Notes under the pieces: model-generated
What the model was told of the DNA's origin: nothing
Seen by the model: only the letters and a program-made list of their open reading frames with translations
Database searches by the model: none
In this document: positions 1 to 8,726 of the stretch, piece after piece
Layout of the letters: each line of letters begins with the position of its first letter
Numbering within the stretch: the stretch's first letter is position 1
NCBI RefSeq assembly: GCF_002995795.1
Contig: NZ_PVXN01000008.1
Span: 1 to 41,579 of the forward strand
Direction of reading: 5' to 3'
Origin: Clostridium thermopalmarium DSM 5974
GTDB taxonomy: Bacteria > Bacillota > Clostridia > Clostridiales > Clostridiaceae
Length of the DNA stretch: 41,579 bases
Made by a program: the position numbers and the translations under genes

Positions 1-113
1 TTTCCCATAGTTTAACTAGTAAGATCCCTGGAAGACTACCAGGTTGATAGGTCAGAGGTGTAAGTGCAGTAATGCATTAAGCTGACTGATACTAATAGAT
101 CGAGGACTTGATC
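1..113 (+). rRNA. 23S ribosomal RNA, 3' end (partial)
   Basis: The first ~113 bases are the conserved 3' terminal part of bacterial 23S rRNA, recognisable from GAAGACTACCAGGTTGATAG and the closing segment ending CGAGGACTTGATC. The gene enters from the left edge, so only the tail is present. The exact 3' end (about 111-114) is set by eye. It belongs to an rrn operon that continues with 5S rRNA and tRNA-Asn. The spacer at 114-189 carries CAATTTTGAGAGAAT, which I remember as common before clostridial 5S genes, and a small hairpin (AACCTTTGAAAGGTT). Confidence 0.95.
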
Positions 114-189
114 AAATAAAATACACTATGCAATTTTGAGAGAATAATTCAACCTTTGAAAGGTTTTGTCAACAAAAATCTTAAGCATA

Positions 190-306
190 TCTGGTGATTA
201 TAGCTTGAAGGTAACACCCGTTCCCATTCCGAACACGAAGGTTAAGCTTCAAAGCGCCGATGGTACTGCACTGGAGACGGTGTGGAAGATTAGGTCGTTG
301 CCAGGT
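190..306 (+). rRNA. rrf: 5S ribosomal RNA
   Basis: A complete 117-nt 5S rRNA. The closing helix is formed by TCTGGTGAT at the 5' end and the 3' end finishing TTGCCAGGT. The internal CCCGTTCCCATTCCGAACAC loop is diagnostic. It lies 76 nt after 23S and 6 nt before tRNA-Asn, so it is co-transcribed as the end of an rrn operon. Any ORF drawn across it is spurious. Confidence 0.97.
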
Positions 307-312
307 AAATAT

Positions 313-387
313 TCCGCGATAGCTCAACGGTGGAGCACTCGGCTGTTAACCGATAGGTTGGAGGTTCGAATCCTCTTCGCGGAGCCA
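313..387 (+). tRNA. tRNA-Asn (anticodon GTT)
   Basis: A 75-nt cloverleaf. The acceptor strands TCCGCGA (313-319) and TCGCGGA (377-383) pair fully, followed by discriminator G384 and an encoded CCA (385-387). The anticodon loop CTGTTAA gives GTT, which reads AAC/AAU Asn codons. The T arm contains GGTTCGAATCC. It is the last gene of the rrn operon. Confidence 0.97.
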
Positions 388-428
388 TTTTTATTTTTTG
401 ATAAGTTACATAATTATATTTTTTATAT

Positions 429-466
429 ATACCCTATGCTTTAAAAGAAGCATAGGGTATTTTTAA
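429..466 (+). terminator. Rho-independent terminator of the rrn operon
   Basis: A perfect 12-bp stem (ATACCCTATGCT, 429-440, with its complement at 449-460), an 8-nt loop and a T-rich tail. It lies 42 nt after tRNA-Asn and closes the rRNA/tRNA transcript. Confidence 0.9.
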
Positions 467-651
467 TTTTTTGAAATGTAATTAATATAAAAGTAATATA
501 GTTACTGATTTTATAATAATAATGTTATTAGGTAGCAGTAATAAAAAATTAACTAATAATTCTGAATATTTTGGAATATGTAGAGGAATTTTAACTAAAA
601 TATAGAATATAATTACTAAACTAATAAGTTATCCATAAAGGGGGAATCAGT

Positions 652-2727
652 ATGAAAGATTATAATGTCCAAAACTTGAGGAACATAGCTTTTATAGGGC
701 ACAGTGGATCAGGGAAAACTACCCTTGCCGAAGCAATGCTGTACTACACTAAAACTATTGATAGATTTGGGAAAGTTGAAGATGGAAATACAATAAGTGA
801 TTATGATCCTGAAGAAAAAAGAAGGAAGATTTCTATATCTACATCAGTTTTACCCTGTGAATGGGAAAATGTAAAAATAAATATAGTAGATACACCAGGA
901 TATTTTGATTTTATAGGCGAGATGATAGAAGGTTTAAGAGCAACTGATATAGCAGTAATAGTTGTATCTGCTAGATCAGGTATAAAGGTTGGAACTGAAA
1001 AGGCTTGGAGTTATGTGAATGAAAATAATATGCCTAGAGCATTTTTTATAAATAAATTGGATACAGAAAATAGTGATTTTGAAAAAGTATTATCTCAATT
1101 GAAAGATAGTTTTGGAATATCGGTAGTACCTATTCAGTATCCTATAGGGAAAGAAAATGATTTTAAAGGTGTAATAAACGTTATATCTAGGAAGGCAAGA
1201 ATTTTTAATCCTAAGACTAATCAAATGGAGGCTGCAGATATTCCAGAACAATTAATAAACAAAACTGATGAGTGTAAGAAAATGATAATGGAAGCAGTAG
1301 CTGAAACCGATGAAGTATTATTAGAAGAGTATTTATCTGAGGGTGCTTTAAGTGATGAAGAAATATATAATGGTCTTATAAAAGGGATTGAAAGTGGTGA
1401 AATTGCACCCGTACTTTGTGGTTCTGCTTATAAAGGAATAGGAATAAATACATTTTTAGAAGATATAGTAGAATGTTTCCCTTCACCAAAAGATTTAAGG
1501 CCTGTAAAAGCTAAAAAAGATGATAAAAACATTGAAGTTCCTATAGATGAAAATACACCTTTTTCTGCCTTAGTATTTAAAACTATAGCAGACCCCTTTG
1601 TTGGAAAATTATCTATTTTTAAAGTTATGAGTGGTAAGGCTAAATGTGATAGTATAGTATACAATGTAAATAAGAAAAAACAAGAGAAGATTACCTCAAT
1701 GTATTTTATAAGAGGAAAGGAGCAAATACCAACATCTGAAATAATTGCAGGGGATATTGGTGCAGTTACAAAACTACAATTTACAACTACTGGTGATACC
1801 CTATGTGAAAAAGAAGATTGTAAGGTTTTTGAGGAGATTAAATTTCCTAAGCCTGTAATGTCTATGGCTATAGTTCCAAAAGCTAAAGGGGATGAAGAAA
1901 AAATATCCTCTGGATTAAATAAACTTTTAGATGAAGATCCTACTTTTAAGATAACTAGAGACGTAGAAAATGCTGATACAATTATATCAGGAGTTGGAGA
2001 AACTCATTTAGAAATAATAGCAAATAAATTAAAAACTAAGTTTGGTATAGATGTAGAACTCCAGTCTCCTAAAGTTCCTTATAGAGAAACTATAAAGAAG
2101 CAGTCAGATGTACAGGGTAAGCATAAAAAACAAAGTGGTGGTCATGGCCAATATGGGGATGTTAAGATAAAGTTCGAGCCTAGAGATGATGGAGAAGAAG
2201 ATTTATTGTTTGTTGATAAGATAGTTGGAGGAGTTGTACCAAAACAATATATTCCTGCAGTTGAAAAGGGTTTAAGAGAATGTATGAAACATGGAGTTCT
2301 AGCAGGCTATCCAGTTATAGGCTTAAAGGCGACATTGTACGATGGTTCCTACCATCCAGTTGATTCTTCAGAAATGGCATTTAAAGTTGCTGCTTCTCTG
2401 GCTTACAAAAAAGGAATTCAGCAAGCTAATCCAGTTTTGCTTGAACCTATTATGCATGTTGAGGTAGAAGTACCTGATGAATATATGGGAGATATAATAG
2501 GTGATATAAATAAAAAAAGAGGAAGAGTATTAGGAATGGAGGCATCTAAAGGATTGCAAAAAATCATAGCTGAAGTTCCTATGGCAGAGATGTTTAAGTA
2601 TGCTACAGACTTGAGATCTATTACTGGAGCTAGAGGAAGTTTTGAAATGAGATTTGAAAGATATGAAGAAGTACCTGCAAACGAGGCTGAAAAAATTATA
2701 CAAGCTGCAAATAATAAAGAATCTTAG
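652..2727 (+). CDS. EF-G-like translational GTPase (atypical EF-G paralogue)
   Basis: A 691-residue protein with the full EF-G layout: an N-terminal GTPase domain (P-loop GHSGSGKT at residues 16-23, G3 DTPGY at 80-84, NKLD at 134-137), then domain II, and C-terminal domains III-V ending in the usual RGSFEMRFERYEEVP segment. It is not the housekeeping fusA. The P-loop lacks the AHIDAGKT sequence of canonical EF-G, and the almost universal catalytic His of DTPGH is Tyr. Both features belong to the known 'EF-G-like' paralogue family found beside true EF-G in many bacteria, whose role is unclear (candidates: ribosome rescue, recycling or stress translation). The start has AAAGGGGG 8-9 nt upstream. 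It is monocistronic, with a convergent terminator after it. Role in translation is inferred from the family. Confidence 0.85.
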   Translation: MKDYNVQNLRNIAFIGHSGSGKTTLAEAMLYYTKTIDRFGKVEDGNTISDYDPEEKRRKISISTSVLPCEWENVKINIVDTPGYFDFIGEMIEGLRATDIAVIVVSARSGIKVGTEKAWSYVNENNMPRAFFINKLDTENSDFEKVLSQLKDSFGISVVPIQYPIGKENDFKGVINVISRKARIFNPKTNQMEAADIPEQLINKTDECKKMIMEAVAETDEVLLEEYLSEGALSDEEIYNGLIKGIESGEIAPVLCGSAYKGIGINTFLEDIVECFPSPKDLRPVKAKKDDKNIEVPIDENTPFSALVFKTIADPFVGKLSIFKVMSGKAKCDSIVYNVNKKKQEKITSMYFIRGKEQIPTSEIIAGDIGAVTKLQFTTTGDTLCEKEDCKVFEEIKFPKPVMSMAIVPKAKGDEEKISSGLNKLLDEDPTFKITRDVENADTIISGVGETHLEIIANKLKTKFGIDVELQSPKVPYRETIKKQSDVQGKHKKQSGGHGQYGDVKIKFEPRDDGEEDLLFVDKIVGGVVPKQYIPAVEKGLRECMKHGVLAGYPVIGLKATLYDGSYHPVDSSEMAFKVAASLAYKKGIQQANPVLLEPIMHVEVEVPDEYMGDIIGDINKKRGRVLGMEASKGLQKIIAEVPMAEMFKYATDLRSITGARGSFEMRFERYEEVPANEAEKIIQAANNKES

Positions 2728-2736
2728 AAAAGCATA

Positions 2737-2783
2737 AAAAATGAAGAGTAACTGCAATTGAGGCGATTACTCTTCATTTTTTT
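2737..2783. terminator. Bidirectional terminator between the EF-G-like gene and rubrerythrin
   Basis: The stem AAAATGAAGAGTA (2737-2749) pairs with TACTCTTCATTTT (2768-2780), flanked by A-runs on the left and a T-run on the right, so it can end transcription from both converging genes. Confidence 0.85.
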
Positions 2784-2792
2784 AATTTATCA

Positions 2793-3383
2793 TTAATAGT
2801 TCTTAGCTAACACTTCAAAATATCCTTGAGGATGTAGACAAGCAGGACATTTATTTGGTGCCTCAGTTCCTTCAAAGATAAATCCACAGTTGTTGCATTT
2901 CCAAAGTACAGGTTCATCTTTTTTAAATAGTTTTCCTTGTTCTAAATTAGCGAGTAGAGCTTTATATCTTTCTTCATGAGCTTTTTCAACTTTAGCGATA
3001 TTTCTAAAAGCTGCAGCTATATCATTAAATCCTTCTTCCTCTGCAACGTCAGCAAAAGCAGGATATAATTCTGTCCATTCTTCATTTTCACCACTAGCAG
3101 CATAAGCTAAATTAGCTTTTGTATCGCTTAATCCAACAGGATATGATGCATTAACGTCTAGCGGTGCGCCATTAAGACTTTCATCTTCTAATATAAATTT
3201 TAAAAATCTTTTAGCATGTTCTTTTTCATTGTCAGCTGTTTCAGTAAATATATTTGATATTTGAACATATCCTTCTTTTTTTGCTTGAGATGCGTAATAA
3301 GTATATTTCATTCTAGCTTGAGATTCACCAGCAAAAGCTTTCATCAGGTTTTCTACGGTTTTAGTTCCTTTTAGATTTTTCAC
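2793..3383 (-). CDS. rbr: Rubrerythrin (C-terminal rubredoxin domain)
   Basis: A 196-residue classical rubrerythrin. The N-terminal ferritin-like diiron domain shows GESQAR, an EKEH metal motif, and a second half with EEGF and KAHEERY. The C-terminal rubredoxin-like domain has two CxxC knuckles (CNNC, CPAC) for an FeS4 centre. Rubrerythrins reduce hydrogen peroxide to water in anaerobes, taking electrons from rubredoxin or NAD(P)H:rubredoxin oxidoreductase. I chose the GTG start at 3383 because AGGGGG lies 7 nt before it. A TTG two codons upstream would be only 1 nt from the SD. Its own promoter is visible upstream. The gene is monocistronic. Confidence 0.95.
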   Translation of the reverse strand: MKNLKGTKTVENLMKAFAGESQARMKYTYYASQAKKEGYVQISNIFTETADNEKEHAKRFLKFILEDESLNGAPLDVNASYPVGLSDTKANLAYAASGENEEWTELYPAFADVAEEEGFNDIAAAFRNIAKVEKAHEERYKALLANLEQGKLFKKDEPVLWKCNNCGFIFEGTEAPNKCPACLHPQGYFEVLAKNY

Positions 3384-3420
3384 AAACAATCCCCCTTTAA
3401 TTAAATTAGGTCTTTAATAA

Positions 3421-3449
3421 ATTGTACCATTAGTAGATACAAATATCAA
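3421..3449 (-). promoter_or_regulatory. Sigma-A-type promoter of rubrerythrin
   Basis: Read on the minus strand: TTGATA (3449-3444), 17-bp spacer, TACAAT (3426-3421). This places transcription start near 3413, about 30 nt before the GTG start. I saw no convincing PerR box beside it. Confidence 0.7.
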
Positions 3450-3587
3450 TTAATGAAATATTATTTTGTATATATTAATATTTACTAGGCATTTATATTC
3501 TCTATGCAAGCTTCTGATAGGAATATTTAATATTGAAATACAAAAAATAAGGTGAAAGAAACTAACTAAGCTAAGAAGGAGAAAAGT

Positions 3588-3827
3588 ATGTCAGAATATC
3601 ATTTAGATATTGTTGGAAAAATTAACTTAGGCGATTACAGCAAAATACATGATTATATGGGAATGGTAGATACAAATGATAAGGTTATGATAACTCTTGA
3701 CAGCAGCAGTATAGAAAGTTCAGATATTATATACAATATACTGCAAAATAACAATTTTAATATTGATTTTAAAGGAGGAAATAAAGATGGCAAATTATAT
3801 ATCACAGCTTCCAGAAACAAAAGGTAA
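3588..3827 (+). CDS. Small protein of unknown function (79 aa)
   Basis: An unrecognised 79-residue hydrophilic protein (begins MSEYHLDIVGK, ends YITASRNKR) with no membrane segment or cysteine. The start has AAGGAG about 7 nt upstream. Alternating beta-like segments (VMITLDSS, KLYITAS) suggest a small folded domain rather than a leader peptide. Its 3' end overlaps the next gene by 41 nt in another frame, and the strong SD of that gene lies inside it, so the two are probably translationally coupled. A terminator follows the pair. Function unknown. Confidence 0.7.
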   Translation: MSEYHLDIVGKINLGDYSKIHDYMGMVDTNDKVMITLDSSSIESSDIIYNILQNNNFNIDFKGGNKDGKLYITASRNKR

Positions 3828-3993
3828 TACTATAAATATTCCTCATTTTTATGAAAATAATAATATAACTGCTGCTAGAAGCTATCAAACTATGGGAGAT
3901 ATGGATTTAGGAATTCCAAGTGTACATTCTGTAGCTCAAGCATATGAACAAAACGAAAAATTAAAAGAAGTTATAAGCAAAAACTTATTTTAA
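3787..3993 (+). CDS. Small protein of unknown function (68 aa), overlapping the previous gene
   Basis: A 68-residue protein (MANYISQLPETKG..., C-terminal helix-like SVAQAYEQNEKLKEVISKN) in a different frame from the gene it overlaps. The start at 3787 is chosen over an upstream in-frame ATT/ATG-like start because AAAGGAGG sits 8 nt before this ATG, an almost ideal SD. No family is recognised. The coupling to the 79-aa gene suggests the two products act together or in fixed ratio; that is inference. Confidence 0.7.
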   Translation: MANYISQLPETKGNTINIPHFYENNNITAARSYQTMGDMDLGIPSVHSVAQAYEQNEKLKEVISKNLF

Positions 3994-4009
3994 TCCATTA
4001 TAATTAATA

Positions 4010-4046
4010 AAAGTCTTTATGCCAAAAGGTATAAAGACTTTTTTAT
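4010..4046 (+). terminator. Terminator after the small-gene pair
   Basis: The stem AAAGTCTTTAT (4010-4020) pairs with ATAAAGACTTT (4031-4041) across a 10-nt loop and is followed by TTTT. It separates the small genes from the his promoter. Confidence 0.9.
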
Positions 4047-4053
4047 TTAATTA

Positions 4054-4083
4054 TTGACAATTATGGCTACAAAATGGTATCAT
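4054..4083 (+). promoter_or_regulatory. Promoter of the histidine operon
   Basis: TTGACA (4054-4059), 18-bp spacer, TATCAT (4078-4083). The start point would be near 4090, giving a leader of only ~50 nt before hisZ. That is too short for a T-box or a his leader-peptide attenuator, so control is more likely at a protein operator (see the dyad at 4089-4101). Confidence 0.65.
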
Positions 4084-4088
4084 TTATT

Positions 4089-4101
4089 TAAACTTAGTTT
4101 A
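4089..4101. promoter_or_regulatory. Candidate operator dyad at the his start point
   Basis: A perfect inverted repeat TAAACT-T-AGTTTA sits immediately after the -10 box, over the expected +1. Its position and symmetry fit a repressor site controlling the his operon. No regulator gene is nearby, so this is an inference from position only. Confidence 0.4.
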
Positions 4102-4140
4102 GCGTAATAAAGTATTAAATTAATAAAGTGGGGCGGTAAT

Positions 4141-5406
4141 ATGGGGAAATGGAAGAGATATATACCGGAAGGAATGAAGGATATTTTATTTGAAGAGTGT
4201 GAGATGAAATTAGAAATAGAGAAAACATTGAGAAAAATCTATAAGTACAACGGGTTTTCTGAGATAACTTCTCCTACACTAGAATTTTATGATGTATTTA
4301 ATTCAAGTAATCAGCCTATTGCACAAGAAAAGATGTATAAATTGTTTGATAATTCAGGAAGAATATTGGTTTTAAAGCCGGATATGACCACTCCTATAGC
4401 AAGAATTATTTCCACTAAATTAAAGGAAAGTGTTTATCCAATAAAGCTTTGTTATACATCAAATATATTTAGGATAACTGAGGACTTAAATGGTAAAATG
4501 AGCGAAATTACTCAATCAGGAATAGAAGTAATAGGAAGTAAGAATTTGAAGTCAGATGCAGAAGTGATAATAACAGCTATAAGAGCACTTCTAAGTTTAG
4601 GAATTAGGAATTTTAAGATAGAATTAGGGCAGGCAGACTTTTTTAAAGGGCTGGTTGAGAATATAGAATTTGATGATGAAGAGATGGAAAAATTGAAAAG
4701 GCTGATTGAAAACAAGAGCTATGTTACTTTATGTAACTTTTTAGAGGATAAGAAATGTGAGATTGGGGAGGGAAATATTAATATTCTAAAAAAACTTCCT
4801 CTGCTGTTTGGTGATGTTGAAATAATTGATAAGGCAAGACAGCTTACAAAGAATGAGAAGTCACTTAAAGCATTGGACAATGTTTATAAAATTTATAATA
4901 TTATAGATGAAATAGGACTAAGTTCATATATATCTATCGATCTTGGGATGATACAAAATATTGATTATTATACTGGGATAATATTTAAGGCTTATGTTGA
5001 TGAGGTTGGAGAGGATATCTTAAGCGGAGGAAGATATGATAATTTGATAAAAGAATTTGGACTAGATCTTCCTGCAACAGGTTTTGCTATAAATGTAGAC
5101 AATATTATGATGACTTTAAAAAGGCAGAAGATTTTTAAGCCTAAAAAAGAAAAAAGGGTACTTGTATATTGTAAGGAAAATTATTTAAAAAAAGCATATG
5201 AGCTTGTGAATAAAATTCAAGATATGAAAGTAGTATGTGAAATAAGTTTATTTGATGATGAAGAGAAATCTTTACAATATGGAGTTAAAAGAAATATGGA
5301 TGAGATGATTACTTTTACTTCAGAGGAAGAAATTAGACTATATAAGTTAAAAGATGGAGAAGTAAAAAATATAAATTTTAAGGATTTTAAAATAGAATTT
5401 AATTGA
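4141..5406 (+). CDS. hisZ: ATP phosphoribosyltransferase regulatory subunit HisZ
   Basis: A 421-residue histidyl-tRNA-synthetase-like protein lacking a tRNA-ligase role. The opening IPEGMKDILFEE, the motif-2-like region with KPDMTTPIAR, and the late GGRYDNLIKEFG are typical of HisZ. HisZ forms a hetero-octamer with short HisG and supplies histidine feedback control of the first step of histidine synthesis. The SD is GGGGCGG before ATG. It is the first gene of the operon, 20 nt before hisG, as expected for partners that must be made together. Confidence 0.93.
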   Translation: MGKWKRYIPEGMKDILFEECEMKLEIEKTLRKIYKYNGFSEITSPTLEFYDVFNSSNQPIAQEKMYKLFDNSGRILVLKPDMTTPIARIISTKLKESVYPIKLCYTSNIFRITEDLNGKMSEITQSGIEVIGSKNLKSDAEVIITAIRALLSLGIRNFKIELGQADFFKGLVENIEFDDEEMEKLKRLIENKSYVTLCNFLEDKKCEIGEGNINILKKLPLLFGDVEIIDKARQLTKNEKSLKALDNVYKIYNIIDEIGLSSYISIDLGMIQNIDYYTGIIFKAYVDEVGEDILSGGRYDNLIKEFGLDLPATGFAINVDNIMMTLKRQKIFKPKKEKRVLVYCKENYLKKAYELVNKIQDMKVVCEISLFDDEEKSLQYGVKRNMDEMITFTSEEEIRLYKLKDGEVKNINFKDFKIEFN

Positions 5407-5425
5407 ATAAGGGGGCAAGGGGCAA

Positions 5426-6061
5426 TTGAAGAAGATAAAAATAGCATTAACAAAGGGAAGGTTAGAAAAACATGCTATTAATATATTTAAATCCATTGGG
5501 GTAAATGTAAAGGAATTAGAGGACAAGGGGCGAAAGCTTGTATTTCACTGTAAGAATGAAGATTATGATATAGATTTTTTTCTCGTAAAGGCACCGGATG
5601 TTACAACTTATGTTGAATATGGGGCAGCAGATATAGGTATTGTAGGTAAAGATACCTTGATGGAAAAAAACAAACAATTTTATGAGGTATTAGATTTGAA
5701 AGTTGGAAAGTGCAAATTTTCTCTAGCAGCTTTACCAGGGTTTGATATAAATAAAGGATATAATAGAAAGAAAATAGCTACCAAGTATCCAGAAGTGGCA
5801 AGGGAGTATTTTAGAAAAAAGGAGATAGATGTTGAACTTATTAAAATAGAGGGTTCAGTAGAGCTAGCACCTATAGTTGGACTTGCTGATGCTATTGTGG
5901 ATATAGTTGAAACAGGTACTACATTAAGAGAAAATGGACTACTTATATTTGAAGATATATGTGATATAAGTGCGAGAATGATAGTGAATAAAGCAAGTAT
6001 GAAAACAAAGAGAGAGGAAATTGGAGATTTAATAGATAAGGTTAGCAGGGTAATAGCTTAA
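5426..6061 (+). CDS. hisG: ATP phosphoribosyltransferase catalytic subunit (short form)
   Basis: A 211-residue short HisG, which joins ATP and PRPP to make phosphoribosyl-ATP, the committed step. It begins [11 protein letters not shown] and carries the PRPP-binding stretch [16 protein letters not shown]. It lacks the C-terminal ACT-like regulatory domain of long HisG and so depends on HisZ. It starts with TTG at 5426, preceded by a G-rich SD (AGGGGG and AAGGGG); no ATG is available at the conserved N-terminus. Cytoplasmic. Confidence 0.95.
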   Translation: MKKIKIALTKGRLEKHAINIFKSIGVNVKELEDKGRKLVFHCKNEDYDIDFFLVKAPDVTTYVEYGAADIGIVGKDTLMEKNKQFYEVLDLKVGKCKFSLAALPGFDINKGYNRKKIATKYPEVAREYFRKKEIDVELIKIEGSVELAPIVGLADAIVDIVETGTTLRENGLLIFEDICDISARMIVNKASMKTKREEIGDLIDKVSRVIA

Positions 6062-6081
6062 ATAAGAAGGGGGACATAGAG

Positions 6082-7374
6082 ATGATGGAGATAGTAAAAA
6101 TAGATAAAAATAATAAAGAATACTATATTAATAATTTAAAAAATAGAGGAGAAAGTGTGCAGAGGAATATAATCTTAGCTGTGGATAATATTTTAGATGA
6201 TGTGAAGCAAAACGGGGACAGTGCTGTAGTAAAATACACAAATAAGTTCGATAGTGAAGTAATTAATGCACAAAATATGAAAGTAACTGTGGATGAAATC
6301 AAAAAAGCTTATGAAACTGTGGATAAAAATTTTATATCAGCTATAAAGAAAGCTAAAGAAAATATTGAGTTTTATCACGAGAAACAAAAACAAAGATCTT
6401 GGATGGTTACAAAAGAAGATGGCATAATGCTTGGTCAGCAAGTAAGACCCCTTGATGTAGTTGGTATATATGTTCCAGGTGGTACAGCTGCATATCCTTC
6501 TTCGGTGATGATGAACACAATTCCTGCTAAGGTTGCTGGAGTGAAAAAGGTGGTTATGGTAACACCTCCATCAAAAGACGGAGGCATAAATCCAAATATT
6601 TTAGTAGCTGCGGATATTGCAGGAGTGGATGAGATATATAAGGTGGGAGGAGCTCAAGGAATAGGAGCACTTGCCTATGGAACTAAAACCATACCTAAAG
6701 TAGATAAGATAGTAGGACCAGGAAACATATATGTTGCTATGGCTAAAAGAAGTGTTTATGGTTTTGTAGATATTGATATGATTGCAGGTCCTAGTGAAAT
6801 ACTGATTATTGCAGATGAAAGGGGAGATGCAAAGCTTATAGCAGCGGATTTAATGTCTCAAGCTGAACATGATGTGCTTGCTTCTTCAACTTTAGTTACT
6901 ACATCTGAGGAATTAGCCCTTAAAGTAAAGGAAGAACTAGAAATACAAGTGGAAGGTTTATCAAGAAAGGATATAATAAAAACTTCCCTTAAAAATTATG
7001 GAATGATTTTTATTGTGAAAGATATTGATGATGCCATAGATGTAGCTAATACTATTGCTCCAGAACATTTAGAGGTTATGGTGGAGGAACCATTCTTAAT
7101 CCTAGGAGAAATTAAAAATGCAGGTTCTATATTCTTAGGAAAGTTTGCACCAGAACCATTAGGAGATTATATGGCTGGTCCAAATCATGTACTACCAACC
7201 AGCGGAAGTGCAAGGTTTTTTTCACCTCTATCAGTAGATGATTATGTTAAAAAGTCAAGTTTCATCTATTACTCAGAGACAGGACTATCTAAAGTTAAAG
7301 ATGACATAATTACTATAGCCGAGACAGAAGGATTAACAGCTCATGCAAACTCTATAAAGGTAAGGTTTCAATAA
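6082..7374 (+). CDS. hisD: Histidinol dehydrogenase
   Basis: A 430-residue enzyme catalysing the last two oxidations, L-histidinol to histidinal to L-histidine, with NAD and a zinc ion. Visible family signatures are the glycine-rich VGGAQGIGALAYGT, IVGPGNIYVAMAKR, the metal/catalytic SQAEHD and IAPEHLEVM, and the C-terminal AGPNHVLPT. The start is ATG 6082 (or the adjacent ATG 6085) after AAGAAGGGGG. It lies 20 nt after hisG. Confidence 0.96.
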   Translation: MMEIVKIDKNNKEYYINNLKNRGESVQRNIILAVDNILDDVKQNGDSAVVKYTNKFDSEVINAQNMKVTVDEIKKAYETVDKNFISAIKKAKENIEFYHEKQKQRSWMVTKEDGIMLGQQVRPLDVVGIYVPGGTAAYPSSVMMNTIPAKVAGVKKVVMVTPPSKDGGINPNILVAADIAGVDEIYKVGGAQGIGALAYGTKTIPKVDKIVGPGNIYVAMAKRSVYGFVDIDMIAGPSEILIIADERGDAKLIAADLMSQAEHDVLASSTLVTTSEELALKVKEELEIQVEGLSRKDIIKTSLKNYGMIFIVKDIDDAIDVANTIAPEHLEVMVEEPFLILGEIKNAGSIFLGKFAPEPLGDYMAGPNHVLPTSGSARFFSPLSVDDYVKKSSFIYYSETGLSKVKDDIITIAETEGLTAHANSIKVRFQ

Positions 7375-7430
7375 GATTAATTAGCTAATCCACAATGGTC
7401 CTAGCTATTAAAAAAGGGGGAAAGGTAGTT

Positions 7431-8021
7431 TTGGTAAATAGAGAGTCACAGGTATATAGAAAGACAAAAGAAACGGAAATAGACATAACTCTTAACTTAG
7501 ATGGTGAAGGCAAATATGATATAAACACAGGAATAGGTTTTTTTGATCATATGCTAAATCTAATGACAAAGCATGGGCTGTTAGATTTGAAAATTGAGGC
7601 TAATGGTGATTTGGAAGTAGATGCGCACCATACCGTAGAGGATGTGGGAATAGTTTTGGGGCAGTGTTTTAAAAAAGCTTTAGGGGATAAGACAGGAATT
7701 AAAAGATATGGAACTTCTTTTGTTCCAATGGACGAAACCTTAGCTTCTGTATCAATAGATATAAGCGGAAGACCTTTCCTTGTGTTTAACTGTGATTTTA
7801 CTGTGGATAAGATGGGACAAATGGACACGGAGCTGGTTGAAGAATTTTTAAGAGCCTTTGCTTTTAATGCAGAAATAACTCTTCACGGAAGAATTTTATA
7901 TGGAAAGAATAATCATCATATGATAGAAGCCATATTCAAGGCTTTAGGCAGAGCTATTAGAGAAGCTGTGGATATAGATGGAAGGATAAAAGGAGTAATG
8001 TCCACTAAAGGAAGCTTGTAA
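7431..8021 (+). CDS. hisB: Imidazoleglycerol-phosphate dehydratase
   Basis: A 196-residue monofunctional dehydratase (IGP to imidazole-acetol phosphate). The duplicated manganese-binding motifs are present: DAHHTVED and NNHHMIEA, plus FFDHML near the start. I place the start at TTG 7431 ([14 protein letters not shown]). This gives the family's usual ~195 residues and follows a long SD-like AAAGGGGGAAAGG. The ATG at 7395 would add 12 atypical residues and has no SD. There is no fused phosphatase domain, unlike the E. coli enzyme. Confidence 0.93.
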   Translation: MVNRESQVYRKTKETEIDITLNLDGEGKYDINTGIGFFDHMLNLMTKHGLLDLKIEANGDLEVDAHHTVEDVGIVLGQCFKKALGDKTGIKRYGTSFVPMDETLASVSIDISGRPFLVFNCDFTVDKMGQMDTELVEEFLRAFAFNAEITLHGRILYGKNNHHMIEAIFKALGRAIREAVDIDGRIKGVMSTKGSL

Positions 8022-8025
8022 GCTA

Positions 8026-8115
8026 AGTGAAGGCACTAAAAAGTGGAAAGTTGAGGCGTTGAAGCACAAGTTGAGAGTTTACAGCGGAGAAAAGAGTTTA
8101 GAGAGTTTAGGGGGG
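8026..8115 (+). repeat. Intergenic repeat element, copy A (hisB-hisH spacer)
   Basis: A purine-rich, unstructured-looking spacer. It opens AGTGAAGGCACTAAAAAGTG and ends with GAGTTTAGAGAGTTTAGG before the hisH SD. The same succession of blocks recurs in the hisF-hisI spacer (11338-11413), so this is one copy of a dispersed or internally duplicated element rather than random spacer. Confidence 0.65.
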
Positions 8116-8120
8116 CAAAG

Positions 8121-8726
8121 ATGATTGCTATAGTGGATTATGGAATAGGAAATTTAAGAAGTGTGGAAAATGCTTTGGATTTATTAGGCATAGATTCCAT
8201 TATTACAGATGATAAAGAAAAAATATTAAACAGTGATGGAATAATACTTCCTGGGGTAGGAGCTTTTCCTGATGCTATAGATAATATAAGAAAGCATGGA
8301 ATAGATAAGATTTTAGAAAAAGCAGTTATGGAAGATAAGCCGCTTCTTGGAATATGTCTTGGAATGCAGCTTTTGTTTGAGGAAAGCGAAGAAGGAGAGT
8401 TAAGCAAAGGGCTTGGATTTTTAAAAGGGAAGATAAGGCCTTTAAAAACTAACTTGAAGGTTCCCCATATGGGATGGAATAATTTAAAGTTCTATAAAGA
8501 TAGTAAAATCCTAAGAGGAATAGATGAGGGGAGTTATGTGTATTTTGTTCATTCCTATTATGCAGAAGTTGGGGAGGAAGGAATATTGAATGCCTATGCT
8601 GAGTATGGAGTTATAGTACCTGGGGTAGTAAGTAAAGGAAACATATTCGGTATGCAATTTCATCCAGAAAAAAGTGGAGACGTAGGACTTAAAATGCTGA
8701 AGAACTTTGGGGAGATGATTAAATGA
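8121..8726 (+). CDS. hisH: Imidazole glycerol phosphate synthase, glutamine amidotransferase subunit
   Basis: A 201-residue class I (triad) glutaminase that feeds ammonia to HisF. The nucleophile Cys79 lies in [10 protein letters not shown], and the His-Glu pair in [11 protein letters not shown]. It opens with the typical [12 protein letters not shown]. The SD GGGGGG is 5-10 nt before ATG. It overlaps hisA by 4 nt (ATGA), indicating translational coupling. Confidence 0.96.
   Translation: MIAIVDYGIGNLRSVENALDLLGIDSIITDDKEKILNSDGIILPGVGAFPDAIDNIRKHGIDKILEKAVMEDKPLLGICLGMQLLFEESEEGELSKGLGFLKGKIRPLKTNLKVPHMGWNNLKFYKDSKILRGIDEGSYVYFVHSYYAEVGEEGILNAYAEYGVIVPGVVSKGNIFGMQFHPEKSGDVGLKMLKNFGEMIK

Noticed and set aside
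166-444. 92-codon ORF on the plus strand
   Set aside because: It runs through 5S rRNA and tRNA-Asn, has no SD and is a chance reading of stable RNA genes.
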